A stretch of DNA of 64,000 bases from Bacillota bacterium (GCA_023411575.1 JAEYOP010000031.1:21022-85021), one strand, 5' to 3'. Counted from the first letter of the stretch, positions 17,082 through 25,771 are shown. The notes: generated from the sequence alone by a model not told the origin. Translations and numbers: made by a program.

Positions 17082-18755
17082 TTAAATTTCCATGATGATC
17101 GGCAGGATCATCGGCTTGCGTTTGGTTTTCTCGAAGAGATAATCCCTCAGCTCATCCTTGATGATGCCCTTTTTGGAAGACCAGTCGCTCTTGTTTTTGC
17201 TCTTCCCTTCGCATTTTGCAATTGTTGTCTTGACGATTTCCCTCACCTTGTCGATCAGGTCCTCCGATTCCCTCACGTACACGAAGCCGCGGGAGATGAT
17301 ATCCGGCCCTGCAATGACCTGCCCCGTCTCCTTTTCCGTCGTGATGACAATGACGATCAGGCCATCCTGGGACAGATGCTTGCGGTCCCTCAGGACGATA
17401 TTTCCAACATCGCCGACACCGAGCCCGTCCACAAGCACTCTTCCGGCCGTGACACTGCCGTTGATCCTGGCGGAATCCGAGGTCAGCTCCAGCACCTTTC
17501 CGATTTCCATCAGGAAGATGTTTTCCATGGGCATCCCGAGATTGCCGGCCAGGTTTGCATGCTGTTTCAGATGCCTGTACTCCCCGTGGACCGGCATGAA
17601 AAACTTCGGCTTGACCAGGTTGTGGATCAGCTTCAGTTCCTCCTGGCAGGCATGCCCGGAGACATGGACCTCGGCAAGGGATTCGTAGATAACGTTCGCG
17701 CCCTTTTTGAACAGCTCGTTGATGACCTTGAAGATGGATTTTTCATTGCCCGGGATCGGGGAGGCCGATATGATTATCAGATCGCCGGGCTGGATTTCCA
17801 CCTTGCGGTGCTCGGAGGCCGCCATCCGCGACAAGGCCGACATCGGCTCGCCCTGGCTCCCCGTGGTGATGATCACGATCTTTTCCATCGGATAGCGGTC
17901 GATCAGATCGATATCGATCAGCGTGCCCTCGGGCGCATTCAGGTAGCCCAGGTCCATTGCCGCCTTCACGACATTGACCATGCTTCGTCCGACTACCGCG
18001 ACCTTCCTGCCGAATTTATAGGAAGCGTTGATGATCTGCTGCAGCCTGTGGACATTGGATGCAAAGCTGGCTACAATGATCCTGCTCTTCGCGTCCATGA
18101 AGATTTCCTCCAGGGTTTCCCCCACCGTCCTTTCGGACATGGTATAGCCGGGACGCTCTACGTTCGTACTATCGCACATAAGCAGCAGAACGCCCTTTTT
18201 CCCCAGTTCGCCCAGCCTGGCCAGGTCTATGGGTTTGCCCTCGATGGGGGTGTAATCGATTTTGAAATCGGACGTATGGATCACGACGCCTACGGGCGTA
18301 TGCAGCGCTAGCGCCACGGAATCGGCTATGCTGTGGGTGGACCGGATGAACTCGACCTTGAAGGTCCCGATCTGAATCGTCTCCCCTGGTTCCACATTGA
18401 CCAGCTTTGTCGTTGCCATAAGGCCGTGCTCCTCAAGCTTGTACGCCAGCAGCCCCAACGTAAGCCTCGTTCCGTATACCGGAACATTGATATCGCGCAG
18501 CACATAGGGCATACCGCCGATATGGTCCTCATGTCCGTGGGTCAGGATGATTCCCTTCACCTTGTCCCTGTTCTTCGCAAGATAGGATACATCCGGGATC
18601 ACAAGGTCGATTCCCAGCATCTCGTCCTCCGGGAACGCCAGGCCGCAATCCACCACAATAATATCCTCGCCGTATTCAAACGCGGTAATATTCTTGCCTA
18701 TCTCCTGCAAACCGCCGAGCGGTATTACCTTTAATTTCTTCTTGTTTTTTGACAC
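17082..18755 (-). CDS. rnj: Ribonuclease J
   Basis: 557 aa metallo-beta-lactamase/beta-CASP nuclease, acting as 5'-3' exoribonuclease and endonuclease in mRNA turnover and rRNA maturation. The N-terminus has GGLQEIGKN and VDCGLAFPE, the zinc motif LTHGHEDHIGG (about residue 74-84), then SDFKIDYTP and the beta-CASP motifs (STNVERPGYT, GSQGEPMSAL) and a conserved C-terminal dimerisation part. The start is taken as GTG 18755 because GGAGGT sits 8 bases upstream; a TTG at 18770 lies within that ribosome site. Only one paralogue is in the window, so J1 versus J2 cannot be decided. Confidence 0.95.
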   Translation of the reverse strand: MSKNKKKLKVIPLGGLQEIGKNITAFEYGEDIIVVDCGLAFPEDEMLGIDLVIPDVSYLAKNRDKVKGIILTHGHEDHIGGMPYVLRDINVPVYGTRLTLGLLAYKLEEHGLMATTKLVNVEPGETIQIGTFKVEFIRSTHSIADSVALALHTPVGVVIHTSDFKIDYTPIEGKPIDLARLGELGKKGVLLLMCDSTNVERPGYTMSERTVGETLEEIFMDAKSRIIVASFASNVHRLQQIINASYKFGRKVAVVGRSMVNVVKAAMDLGYLNAPEGTLIDIDLIDRYPMEKIVIITTGSQGEPMSALSRMAASEHRKVEIQPGDLIIISASPIPGNEKSIFKVINELFKKGANVIYESLAEVHVSGHACQEELKLIHNLVKPKFFMPVHGEYRHLKQHANLAGNLGMPMENIFLMEIGKVLELTSDSARINGSVTAGRVLVDGLGVGDVGNIVLRDRKHLSQDGLIVIVITTEKETGQVIAGPDIISRGFVYVRESEDLIDKVREIVKTTIAKCEGKSKNKSDWSSKKGIIKDELRDYLFEKTKRKPMILPIIMEI

Positions 18756-18795
18756 TAAATAAACCTCCAAAAATTAACTATCAAATAATATACCC

Positions 18796-18823
18796 ATTAT
18801 AGCACTTTATGAATCAATTGCAA
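18796..18823 (-). promoter_or_regulatory. Sigma-A promoter of RNase J
   Basis: Minus strand TTGCAA (18823-18818), 16-base spacer, and TGC-TATAAT extended -10 (TATAAT at 18801-18796), 41 bases before the GTG start. Confidence 0.65.
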
Positions 18824-18923
18824 AATATTTGTAGGCCAAGGGTGGCTTTTGAAAGGCTTTCAGGGTATTTTCCACCATTTCCCCTCCCAGCCGCCTGAAC
18901 AAAAAAATAGGTCTATCTGCTTA

Positions 18924-18952
18924 TTGACATGGTAAAAAAGCCCTAGTATAAT
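18924..18952 (+). promoter_or_regulatory. Perfect-consensus sigma-A promoter with no gene behind it
   Basis: TTGACA at 18924-18929, exactly 17 bases, TATAAT at 18947-18952. This is the strongest promoter match noticed in the window, yet it points into a gene-free region and then antisense into the MFS gene. See the small-RNA candidate at 18959. Confidence 0.75.
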
Positions 18953-18958
18953 GAAAAT

Positions 18959-19063
18959 ACTCGTTCGGCGAAAGAAAATGGAACGATTCTCTTTTGTTTG
19001 ACCCGGATAAAAAGTTTACTCCTAGAGATAATACAGAGTCCCAAATGGGACTCTGTATTTCCT
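18959..19063 (+). ncRNA. Candidate small RNA
   Basis: A transcript from the consensus promoter would begin near 18959 and meet a hairpin with a perfect 13-bp stem (19030-19042 with 19047-19059, AAAT loop) after about 70 bases. No open frame of any length with a ribosome site lies between. The sequence does not match an RNA family that I recognise (not 6S, tmRNA, SRP or a known riboswitch). The T-tract after the stem is weak (TCCTTCT), so the end of the RNA is uncertain and the hairpin may instead serve the convergent MFS gene. Confidence 0.4.
19030..19059. terminator. Perfect 13-bp hairpin between the sRNA candidate and the MFS gene
   Basis: Inverted repeat 19030-19042 / 19047-19059 with a 4-base loop. 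It lies about 67 bases past the MFS stop (minus strand) and about 70 bases past the probable plus-strand transcription start. Neither side has a strong T-run, so the terminator call is tentative. Confidence 0.45.
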
Positions 19064-19125
19064 TCTGGGGCATATTTGCCATCCTGCCCCTGTGATTCTG
19101 ATTCCCCGGGATTTTTCGATGGGCC

Positions 19126-20337
19126 TTATTCAAGGGCCGTCTCCGGAGACTTGCCGATTTTCATGAACCTTGTCGTTATGAAATTCAAGATCGCAATGAC
19201 GGCGCCGCCGAGAAAAACATACTTGTATCCTCCGTTTCCGGCTCCATACCAGATGACTCCGCCCACAAACGGCAGCGACATGGACATGATATGGTCGATG
19301 CTGATTCCCAGCGACAAGGTAGGCGAGACATCCTCCTGCTTGACCGCAATTTTTTTCAGATAGGTGGAGCGTCCCATGGCGGCGGCGCTTGAAAGCTGGT
19401 CCAGCGCATAGCATATGCAGATCAGCAGAATAGCTCCGTTTACCGGCAGAACCACGTCGGCAAAGATATAGCCGAAGCAGACCAGAAACAGGACGATCGC
19501 TTCCGAGCCCATGATGAATTTTTCACCGACCCGGTCGATCAGATTGCCCACCAGCGGCTTGAAAAAGATGGATACCACGGAAATGACAAAAAACAAAAGC
19601 GTCATGGTCGTGACCTTCTGTTTGAACACATCCACCAGCACCCAGGGCCCGAAGGTGATGGTAATCTGCTTTCTGGCCCCGTTTAACACGCACATGATAT
19701 AATACACCATGTAATTTTTCCGGAACACGAACCGCTTCCCGGTCTGGGGCGGCCTGTTCGGCTTCATGAACATCAGCAGCGCCGCGGCCGCCAGGAATGC
19801 GATCGCGCCTGCCGTAAACGTCGTCGTATAGCTGACCTTCACAAACTTGAACAGAATGAACAGCACCGCGCTGCCGAAAACCAGCGCCGCCGTGTTGGCC
19901 GCGCTGACCTGCCCAAGCTTTCTGCCCAGCCGTCCGTCCTTGGCGAAATTCATGGCGATGGAATTGGACAGCGGCATATAAACGTGCTGTCCGGAGCTGT
20001 AAACAAATATACAGAGCAGGGCCAGGGAATATTCAGGCGGTATGATGCCCAGCGCGAACATGCCGATAGCCGCCAGCACATTGGCTACGGCGGCGATCCG
20101 GACGTCCCCCAGCGCATAGAGGAAGCCGATAATGATGAACACCAGGAAGCCCGGCAATTCACGGGGCAGCTCCAGCGCCGATCTTTGAAGGATCAGCATG
20201 TGGAATTTATCTTTCAGGAAATTGTTGAACGTCGATCCGTCGACGCTTTGCGCCAACCCAAGGCAGACGCCGACCAGCAGGAAAAGAATAAAATCTCTGT
20301 CGTACCCTTTCAGTTTTGCATAAATCGTTTTTATCAT
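19126..20337 (-). CDS. Major facilitator superfamily transporter
   Basis: 403 aa with about 12 hydrophobic segments in two halves and a basic loop between the halves (MKPNRPPQTGKRFVFRKN). The second half has an MFS-like loop (GNLIDRVGEKFIMGSE) after TM8. It resembles uncharacterised MFS proteins of Clostridia; no substrate can be named. The ATG is preceded by a GGGTGAG site. It stands alone between the sRNA candidate and tRNA-Gln. Confidence 0.85.
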   Translation of the reverse strand: MIKTIYAKLKGYDRDFILFLLVGVCLGLAQSVDGSTFNNFLKDKFHMLILQRSALELPRELPGFLVFIIIGFLYALGDVRIAAVANVLAAIGMFALGIIPPEYSLALLCIFVYSSGQHVYMPLSNSIAMNFAKDGRLGRKLGQVSAANTAALVFGSAVLFILFKFVKVSYTTTFTAGAIAFLAAAALLMFMKPNRPPQTGKRFVFRKNYMVYYIMCVLNGARKQITITFGPWVLVDVFKQKVTTMTLLFFVISVVSIFFKPLVGNLIDRVGEKFIMGSEAIVLFLVCFGYIFADVVLPVNGAILLICICYALDQLSSAAAMGRSTYLKKIAVKQEDVSPTLSLGISIDHIMSMSLPFVGGVIWYGAGNGGYKYVFLGGAVIAILNFITTRFMKIGKSPETALE

Positions 20338-20463
20338 TGCTGCATCTCACCCGCTTAAAAAATTATCTTCTTTACTATAGCACGATTCAGCGGGCATTGC
20401 CACATTCATTGTTTTTTCTTTTCTAAAGAAACGAACCCCCGGCTTCTGCCCCTAAATACAACA

Positions 20464-20488
20464 AGAAGCCCTTATTCCAAGGACTTCT
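20464..20488 (-). terminator. Possible terminator of tRNA-Gln
   Basis: Stem of about 10 bp with one mismatch (20464-20473 / 20479-20488) and a 5-base loop, 23 bases after the tRNA 3' end. The following minus-strand bases TGTTGTATTT are only moderately T-rich. Confidence 0.45.
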
Positions 20489-20510
20489 CATTGTAAAATC
20501 ACAATTGTAT

Positions 20511-20584
20511 TGGCTGCGGGACTAGGATTTGAACCCAGACAGACTGATCCAGAATCAGTAGTGCTACCCTTACACAATCCCGCA
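20511..20584 (-). tRNA. tRNA-Gln (anticodon CUG)
   Basis: The minus strand gives a 74-base cloverleaf: acceptor TGCGGGA (20584-20578) pairing with TCCCGCA, anticodon stem CTGAT/ATCAG with loop TTCTGGA (anticodon CTG), T arm with GGTTCAAATCC, discriminator G and an encoded CCA (20513-20511). Single gene, no tRNA neighbours. Confidence 0.95.
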
Positions 20585-20604
20585 ACGAATCGACGACAGT
20601 GGTT

Positions 20605-20634
20605 ATTATAGCATACGATGAACATAGAATGCAA
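20605..20634 (-). promoter_or_regulatory. Promoter of tRNA-Gln
   Basis: Minus strand TTGCAT (20634-20629), 18-base spacer, extended -10 TGC-TATAAT (20610-20605), 20 bases before the tRNA. Confidence 0.65.
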
Positions 20635-20639
20635 TAGGT

Positions 20640-21755
20640 TTATTTTGAAAAAATAATCTTAAAGGCCATAAATGCCGCATATAGCACAAGCAAAGCGATA
20701 CCGCCCGCTTTCCCCACTCTCTTCCGGCGCAGGGAAAGAATAAATATGCAGCACGTTGCCGCGAGCATAAATGCAAAATCGGCGGCAATTCCTCCGACGG
20801 TGGGAATCGGGTGTATCAGGGCCGAGGCGCCGAGTACAAAAAGCACATTGAAAATATTGCTTCCGATGATATTTCCGACCGCAATATCCGATTGTTTTCT
20901 TAAAGCAGCTACAACCGAAGTGACCAGCTCTGGCAGGGAAGTCCCGATTGCCACAACGGTCAAGCCGATCAGAACATCGCTCAAGCCGAACATTCTGGCT
21001 ATTTCAGTACTGCTGTTTACAATCAGGTTGCCTCCTCCGATTATGCCGACCAGGCTTACCGCGATCCAGCCTGCCAGCTTTATCACGGAGTGCTCCTTTA
21101 CCTCGACCGGGTCCTTCAGCTTGCTTTCATCCATTTCCATTGCCGCTTCGATGAGCTCTTCCGCCTCCTCGGCTTCCGCAGCTTCCGCGGCTTCTTCCGC
21201 TTCCCCTTCTTCTTCCGCCCGTTCCATCCGCCCGAGGCCCGGAAGGTCTTCCCCCGCAAGTGCCGTTTTTTCTATTTGTTCCGGCGCAGCTTCTTCGGAA
21301 GCGGGCCGGAGTTCCCTGGACCGTTTGAAAATATATGCAAGAAATGCAACGAATAAAGCCAGTAAAACAGCCGCATCGATTCTTGACAGCACACCGTCCG
21401 ACAAAAGCAGCACCGCAAGCAGAAGCTGCACTGCAAAGGAGATGGGAATATCCTTATATAAAATCGACTTTTCTATGTGGAGGGAATGTATTATCGAGGT
21501 AATACCGATTATCAGCGCAATATTCGCAATACAGCTCCCGATCACATCCCCGAGAGTAATTTGGTTTGCCTCCCGGATACCTGAAAAGATACCGATTGCC
21601 AGCTCCGGAGCACTTGTTCCGAACGCAATTATGGAAAACCCGATGATAAAGGATGGAATCGCCAAAAGGTGAGCCAGCCTGGCTGCGGAATCGATCAGAA
21701 TATCGGCGCATTTGATCAGAAGGACAAACCCGACAATTAACAAAACAAAGCTCAT
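20640..21755 (-). CDS. Na+/Ca2+ exchanger (CaCA superfamily, YrbG-like)
   Basis: About 371 aa with two homologous halves, each carrying the CaCA alpha repeat: GFSIIAFGTSAPELAI in the first and GLTVVAIGTSLPELVTSV in the second, each followed by GSCIANI or GNIIGSNIFN. The two halves are joined by a long acidic loop (about residues 160-215, Glu/Ala-rich, EEEGEAEEAAEAAEAEEAEE), longer than in typical bacterial YrbG. The start is ATG 21755 just inside a TTG at 21758. It follows the Na+-pump beta subunit by only about 24 bases and is probably the last gene of that operon, so the exchanger may spend the Na+ gradient the decarboxylase builds. Confidence 0.9.
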   Translation of the reverse strand: MSFVLLIVGFVLLIKCADILIDSAARLAHLLAIPSFIIGFSIIAFGTSAPELAIGIFSGIREANQITLGDVIGSCIANIALIIGITSIIHSLHIEKSILYKDIPISFAVQLLLAVLLLSDGVLSRIDAAVLLALFVAFLAYIFKRSRELRPASEEAAPEQIEKTALAGEDLPGLGRMERAEEEGEAEEAAEAAEAEEAEELIEAAMEMDESKLKDPVEVKEHSVIKLAGWIAVSLVGIIGGGNLIVNSSTEIARMFGLSDVLIGLTVVAIGTSLPELVTSVVAALRKQSDIAVGNIIGSNIFNVLFVLGASALIHPIPTVGGIAADFAFMLAATCCIFILSLRRKRVGKAGGIALLVLYAAFMAFKIIFSK

Positions 21756-21779
21756 CAATAATACCCCCTACTATCTATT

Positions 21780-22919
21780 CTAGCCAAACAGCGCCAGTAA
21801 AATGCCTGCCGCTACTGCCGAACCGATAACGCCCGCAACATTCGGACCCATCGCATGCATCAGAAGAAAATTCGCAGGATTCGCCCTCTGGCCTTCGATC
21901 TGGGAAACCCTTGCCGCCATCGGTACTGCGGATACGCCGGCCGATCCGATCAATGGATTTATCTTTCCTCCGGATATCCGGCACATAGCCTTTCCAATCA
22001 GCAGTCCCCCTACCGTACTAAACATGAATGCAAACAATCCAAGGCCGATGATCATAAGCGTCTGCGGCTTCAGGAACCTGTCCGCAACCGCCGTCGCGCC
22101 GACAGTGACGCCAAGAAAGATCGTTACTATATTAATGAGCGCATTCTGAGCCGTACTCGAAAGCCTCTCGACCACGCCGGATTCCTTGAAGAGATTGCCC
22201 AGCATCAGCATACCGATCAACGGAGCGACGGAAGGCAGAAGAAGAACACAGAATATTGTTACGGCAATCGGGAAACAGATTTTTTCCAGCTTGGTTACTT
22301 CGCGCAGCTGTTCCATCTTTATTTCCCTTTCCTTCTTCGTTGTCAGCAGTCGCATAAGCGGAGGCTGGATCAACGGGATCAGGGCCATGTAGGAATAGGC
22401 CGCAATCGCTATGGCCGGCAGCAATTCAGGGGCCAGCCTCGCAGTGAGGTATATTGCCGTCGGTCCGTCGGCGCCGCCTATAATGCCTATGGAAGCAGCT
22501 TCCTGGGGATTAAAGCCCAAAGCGGTAGCTACAATAAATGCAGCAACGATTCCAAACTGTGCGCCCGCTCCCATAAAAAGGCTGGAAGGTCTTGCAATCA
22601 GCGGGCCGAAATCGGTCATGGCCCCGATGCCGAGAAAGATCAGGGAAGGATAAATTCCCTTTTTTACGCCGACATACAGATAATACAACAGTCCTCCCGG
22701 CTCCGTCGAGTTCGCCGGAGGCTCGTTCATAAGCCCCGTCAGCGGCAGGTTTGCCAGCAGGACGCCGAATGCGATCGGTAAAAGCAGCAGCGGCTCGAAT
22801 TTCCGAACGATTGCAAGATAGATCAGTACGCAGGCTATGGCGAGCATCAGCCCCTGTTGCCACGTCAGCGCGGCAAAGCCGGAGTCCGCCAGGATTGTTT
22901 TAATTGCGTCCAGGAACAT
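21780..22919 (-). CDS. oadB: Na+-translocating decarboxylase beta subunit
   Basis: 379 aa, about 9-11 membrane segments. The beta subunit decarboxylates carboxybiotin and pumps Na+ outward. The signature GIIGGADGPTAIYLTARLAP contains the conserved Asp involved in Na+ binding, and a later SAVAAGILLALFG end is typical. The start ATG 22919 follows GAGGTGAATCGG; the 12 preceding codons overlap the biotin carrier gene. It is the fourth gene of the unit alpha-gamma-carrier-beta. Confidence 0.93.
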   Translation of the reverse strand: MFLDAIKTILADSGFAALTWQQGLMLAIACVLIYLAIVRKFEPLLLLPIAFGVLLANLPLTGLMNEPPANSTEPGGLLYYLYVGVKKGIYPSLIFLGIGAMTDFGPLIARPSSLFMGAGAQFGIVAAFIVATALGFNPQEAASIGIIGGADGPTAIYLTARLAPELLPAIAIAAYSYMALIPLIQPPLMRLLTTKKEREIKMEQLREVTKLEKICFPIAVTIFCVLLLPSVAPLIGMLMLGNLFKESGVVERLSSTAQNALINIVTIFLGVTVGATAVADRFLKPQTLMIIGLGLFAFMFSTVGGLLIGKAMCRISGGKINPLIGSAGVSAVPMAARVSQIEGQRANPANFLLMHAMGPNVAGVIGSAVAAGILLALFG

Positions 22920-22929
22920 CCGATTCACC

Positions 22930-23352
22930 TCACTGCCGCAAGACGGCAAGAACATCCCCCGTCGAGACGGCGGATCCCCTTGCTGCTTTTATTTGTACTA
23001 CCGTTCCATCCACCGGCGCCATGATCTCATTTTCCATTTTCATGGCTTCCAGAATAAAAATCACATCGCCTTTTTTCACCTTGCTGCCTTCCGTAACCTT
23101 AACGTCCAGAACCGTGCCGGGCATGGGAGCCTTTACTGCATCTCCGTTTACGGAACCCGCAGCCGCCGGCGAAGTCTGCGCTGCGGTTGCAGCCGCATGA
23201 GAAGCTCCCGGTATTACAGCAGGACCCGCCGGCGGAACCGCATGGGGCACCACAGCCGGAACAACTGCGGTCTGTGTGCTCAAGATGGTTGCCTGACCTC
23301 GTTCTACTTCTACTTCATATTTTTTATTATTTATCGTAACAATGTAGATCAT
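22930..23352 (-). CDS. Biotin carboxyl carrier subunit of the Na+-pump decarboxylase
   Basis: 140 aa. N-terminal strand segment (MIYIVTINNKKYEVEVERG), then a Pro/Ala-rich hinge (about residues 28-68) and a C-terminal biotinyl domain with the biotin site ILEAMKMENEI (biotinylated Lys within AMKM) followed by APVDGTV. The hinge lets the carrier swing between the alpha (carboxyltransferase) and beta (decarboxylase) subunits. The ATG has CGGAGGAC upstream. The stop is 10 bases before the beta-subunit ATG. In many organisms this domain is fused to the alpha subunit; here it is separate, as in methylmalonyl-CoA decarboxylase. Confidence 0.92.
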   Translation of the reverse strand: MIYIVTINNKKYEVEVERGQATILSTQTAVVPAVVPHAVPPAGPAVIPGASHAAATAAQTSPAAAGSVNGDAVKAPMPGTVLDVKVTEGSKVKKGDVIFILEAMKMENEIMAPVDGTVVQIKAARGSAVSTGDVLAVLRQ

Positions 23353-23375
23353 ATTGTCCTCCGTCCTTTTCTGGT

Positions 23376-23702
23376 TTACTCAATCGCCCGGATGGTTTTA
23401 AAGCGGAGCTCCGACAATGGAATCCCGGATTCGTCGCTTACAATTGCCATAATCATCGCGGCAGTTCTCTCGTCAACCTGGATCAGGCGCAGCTCGCCGG
23501 AAGACGCGCGTACGGCTTCCGTGTCCCAATCCTGGCCGTCATTTGCCGGTTCGGCCCGCTCATCCGGCGGCGCCGTTTTTTTGTGCAGCCGGAGTCCCAG
23601 GACCTTTGACAACGCCATTACCATCAGGTACAAAACCGTAAGCACCAGGAACACCAATGACAGGCAGAACAAGCCGACCATAAAGCTATTTAATAATGTC
23701 AT
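23376..23702 (-). CDS. oadG: Na+-translocating decarboxylase gamma subunit (OadG family)
   Basis: 108 aa. One N-terminal membrane helix (about residues 8-30) followed by a polar cytoplasmic tail, the normal plan of OadG, which anchors the alpha subunit to beta. The ATG 23702 has AAGGGTG upstream; a GTG at 23711 overlapping the alpha stop (GTGA) is an equally plausible start. Tightly coupled to oadA. Confidence 0.8.
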   Translation of the reverse strand: MTLLNSFMVGLFCLSLVFLVLTVLYLMVMALSKVLGLRLHKKTAPPDERAEPANDGQDWDTEAVRASSGELRLIQVDERTAAMIMAIVSDESGIPLSELRFKTIRAIE

Positions 23703-23707
23703 ATCCG

Positions 23708-25090
23708 TCACCCTTGTTTCCGAACGATGGTATAGGAGACCCTCTTCACTTCCCGTTCTTCCCTTTCCATGAAAAACTTATCGGCGATCTGCGGGAAAAG
23801 AATATGGGAAAGGACATCCTTATCGTTCTTTGCAATGCTCTTTATTTTTTCCTTTTCTTTACCAAATCCCGGCTCCAGAGTATCCGCAAACCGGCTTGAG
23901 ATTGGCTTCTCATCGCCTAAGACCTTTTTGACCAGCGCCTGGTTGATTTCCCCCGGCGCCTTGCCATACTCGCCTCTGAGGTATGCTTTCACTTCCTTGG
24001 ATACATTCTTGTACCTTTCGCCGGCCAGAACATTGGCAACGGCCTGAACCCCAACCATCTGGCTCATGGGGGTAACCAGAGGCGGATATCCCATATCCTT
24101 TCTTACCAGCGGCGTTTCCATCAGGACGTTGTCCAGCTTGTCGACCGCATTTTGCGCTTTCAGCTGTGCGATGAGATTGGACAGCATTCCTCCCGGGACC
24201 TGGTAAATCAAGGCGTCTGTATCCGTACCCATGACAAAGGCATCCAGCAGGCCGGAAGAAATGTATTTGGACTTCAGCGGCTTCATGAAATCATTGATTT
24301 CTTTTAAGATGTTTTCTTTCAAACCGGTTTCGTGTCCCAGCTGCTTCAGCGCATAATTGATGGTTTCCGTTGCCGGCTGGGATGTACCCCCGGACAAGGA
24401 CGAAATCGCACAATCCATACCGTCGCAGCCTGCCTCCACCGCTTTGACGTACGTGATCGGAGCCAGGCCCGTAGTGGAATGCGTGTGCAGAAAAACGGGA
24501 ACGGAGACGGACTCCTTCAAAGCCCCGACCAGATCGAACGCTTCCTGCGGTCCCATGATTCCGGCCATATCCTTAATGCATACGGAATGTACGCCCATGT
24601 TTTCAAGCTGCTTTCCCATCCTTACATAATTCTCCAGGTTGTGAATCGGACTTATCGTATAGCAGATGCAGCCCTGCGCATGCGCTTTTCTCCTGATCGT
24701 CTCGTCAACAGCCGTTTCAATATTTCGGAAATCATTCAAGGCGTCGAAAATCCGGAAAATGTCCATTCCGCAATCCGCCGACTGCGCGATGAACTTTCGG
24801 ACGACATCGTCCGGGTAATGCTTGTAGCCCAGGATGTTCTGGCCTCTCAGCAGCATCTGAAGCCTGGTGTTTTTTACCTTCCGCCTGATTTTCTCGAGTC
24901 TTTCCCATGGATCTTCATCCAGATACCGGAGACAGGAATCAAAGGTAGCGCCGCCCCAGCATTCCAGCGAATAGTAGCCGGCCTTGTCCAGCGTTTCCAG
25001 TATGCCTTCAAAATCAGAAAACGGCATCCTTGTGGCAATAAGCGATTGGTTGGCATCGCGAAGCACGGTTTCGGTAATATTTACTTTCAT
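23708..25090 (-). CDS. oadA: Carboxyltransferase alpha subunit (oxaloacetate decarboxylase / pyruvate carboxylase subunit B type)
   Basis: 460 aa: an HMGL-like TIM barrel with the metal site (ETVLRDANQSLIATRMP at the N-terminus, SVCIKDMAGIMGP and VFLHTHSTTGLA), then the conserved PYC/OADA domain (GGMLSNLIAQLKAQ and DMGYPPLVTPMSQMVG). The C-terminal biotinyl domain of OadA is missing and is supplied by the separate gene at 22930. The start at 25090 (MKVNITETV) follows a G-rich site; earlier in-frame codons lie in the leader. A promoter with TTGACA lies 155 bases upstream. The transferred carboxyl probably comes from oxaloacetate, but methylmalonyl-CoA or glutaconyl-CoA pumps have a different alpha subunit, so oxaloacetate is preferred. 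Confidence 0.92.
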   Translation of the reverse strand: MKVNITETVLRDANQSLIATRMPFSDFEGILETLDKAGYYSLECWGGATFDSCLRYLDEDPWERLEKIRRKVKNTRLQMLLRGQNILGYKHYPDDVVRKFIAQSADCGMDIFRIFDALNDFRNIETAVDETIRRKAHAQGCICYTISPIHNLENYVRMGKQLENMGVHSVCIKDMAGIMGPQEAFDLVGALKESVSVPVFLHTHSTTGLAPITYVKAVEAGCDGMDCAISSLSGGTSQPATETINYALKQLGHETGLKENILKEINDFMKPLKSKYISSGLLDAFVMGTDTDALIYQVPGGMLSNLIAQLKAQNAVDKLDNVLMETPLVRKDMGYPPLVTPMSQMVGVQAVANVLAGERYKNVSKEVKAYLRGEYGKAPGEINQALVKKVLGDEKPISSRFADTLEPGFGKEKEKIKSIAKNDKDVLSHILFPQIADKFFMEREEREVKRVSYTIVRKQG

Positions 25091-25244
25091 TTCGTTCAAA
25101 TCCCCCCCAAAGTCAAAATGTGCTGTGTCCATTTCTGCATATAAAAAGGCGGAAAGCAAAAACGTGCTCTCCACCCTAAAAGCCTGCATCTTGAAAACAG
25201 ATAACTGTCCAACCGGAAAATGCTCTATTCAACTCTACTATAAA

Positions 25245-25272
25245 AGTATAAAGAAATCAAAAGAAATGTCAA
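25245..25272 (-). promoter_or_regulatory. Promoter of the Na+-pump/Ca2+ exchanger operon
   Basis: Minus strand TTGACA (25272-25267), 16-base spacer, TATACT (25250-25245). The leader to the oadA ATG is about 150 bases. The divergent promoter at 25329 belongs to the next gene; together they account for the stretch 25091-25453, in which I see no gene. Confidence 0.7.
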
Positions 25273-25328
25273 TACCGCGGGCGGCGAGTTTTTGTTACAG
25301 GAATATTTTTCTGGGGAAATATAAAAAT

Positions 25329-25357
25329 GGATTGCACCGGATATTTTGTGATATAAT
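25329..25357 (+). promoter_or_regulatory. Extended -10 promoter of the small gene at 25454
   Basis: TGA-TATAAT (TATAAT at 25352-25357) with a poor -35 (GGATTG at 25329-25334). It is divergent to the oadA promoter, about 57 bases away. Confidence 0.5.
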
Positions 25358-25453
25358 CAATTTGGAAATTGTATATATATTAGTACAAAAATGTCCGCAT
25401 CCATGACAATACGGCCTGTCAACACCAATCATTATCGACGCGGAGGTATTTTT

Positions 25454-25771
25454 ATGAAAACATCACAACTGATTCTTTCCGGCCTGGATATCACCGAGGA
25501 CGAGTACAGCTACAAGGCACAATTTATTTTAAACGCTCCCGGCAAATCGAAAGGATACGAAATCGGCGATCTGGATTCCGGCAGCAAGCTGGCTGAAATC
25601 AAAACGTTTTTCAATCTGGAGGAAGCGCCGGACGAAATCGGGAAACTGATCATGGACATGGTCATGGAAAAAGCGAATATCTGCTCGGAAATCATCGAAG
25701 GCGAAAACTTCGAGGAGACGGTGAACCGGAAGCGTGTTGAGCGGGCCGCCAGAAGCTTTGATCTGTCTTAA
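25454..25771 (+). CDS. Small soluble protein of unknown function
   Basis: 105 aa, acidic, no membrane segment or signal. It begins MKTSQLILSGLDI and has an Asp/Glu-rich central part (FFNLEEAPDEIGKL) and a basic C-terminal RKRVERAARS. GGAGGT lies 7 bases before ATG 25454. The composition and mixed strand-helix pattern look like a real folded protein, but I recognise no family. It is alone on the plus strand between divergent and convergent neighbours. Confidence 0.7.
   Translation: MKTSQLILSGLDITEDEYSYKAQFILNAPGKSKGYEIGDLDSGSKLAEIKTFFNLEEAPDEIGKLIMDMVMEKANICSEIIEGENFEETVNRKRVERAARSFDLS

Noticed and set aside
22930..25090. Pyruvate carboxylase or glutaconyl-CoA decarboxylase instead of a Na+ pump of the oxaloacetate type
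   Set aside because: OadB and OadG-type subunits are present and the alpha subunit is of the HMGL-like OadA class, not the CoA-transferring class; no biotin carboxylase gene is adjacent.
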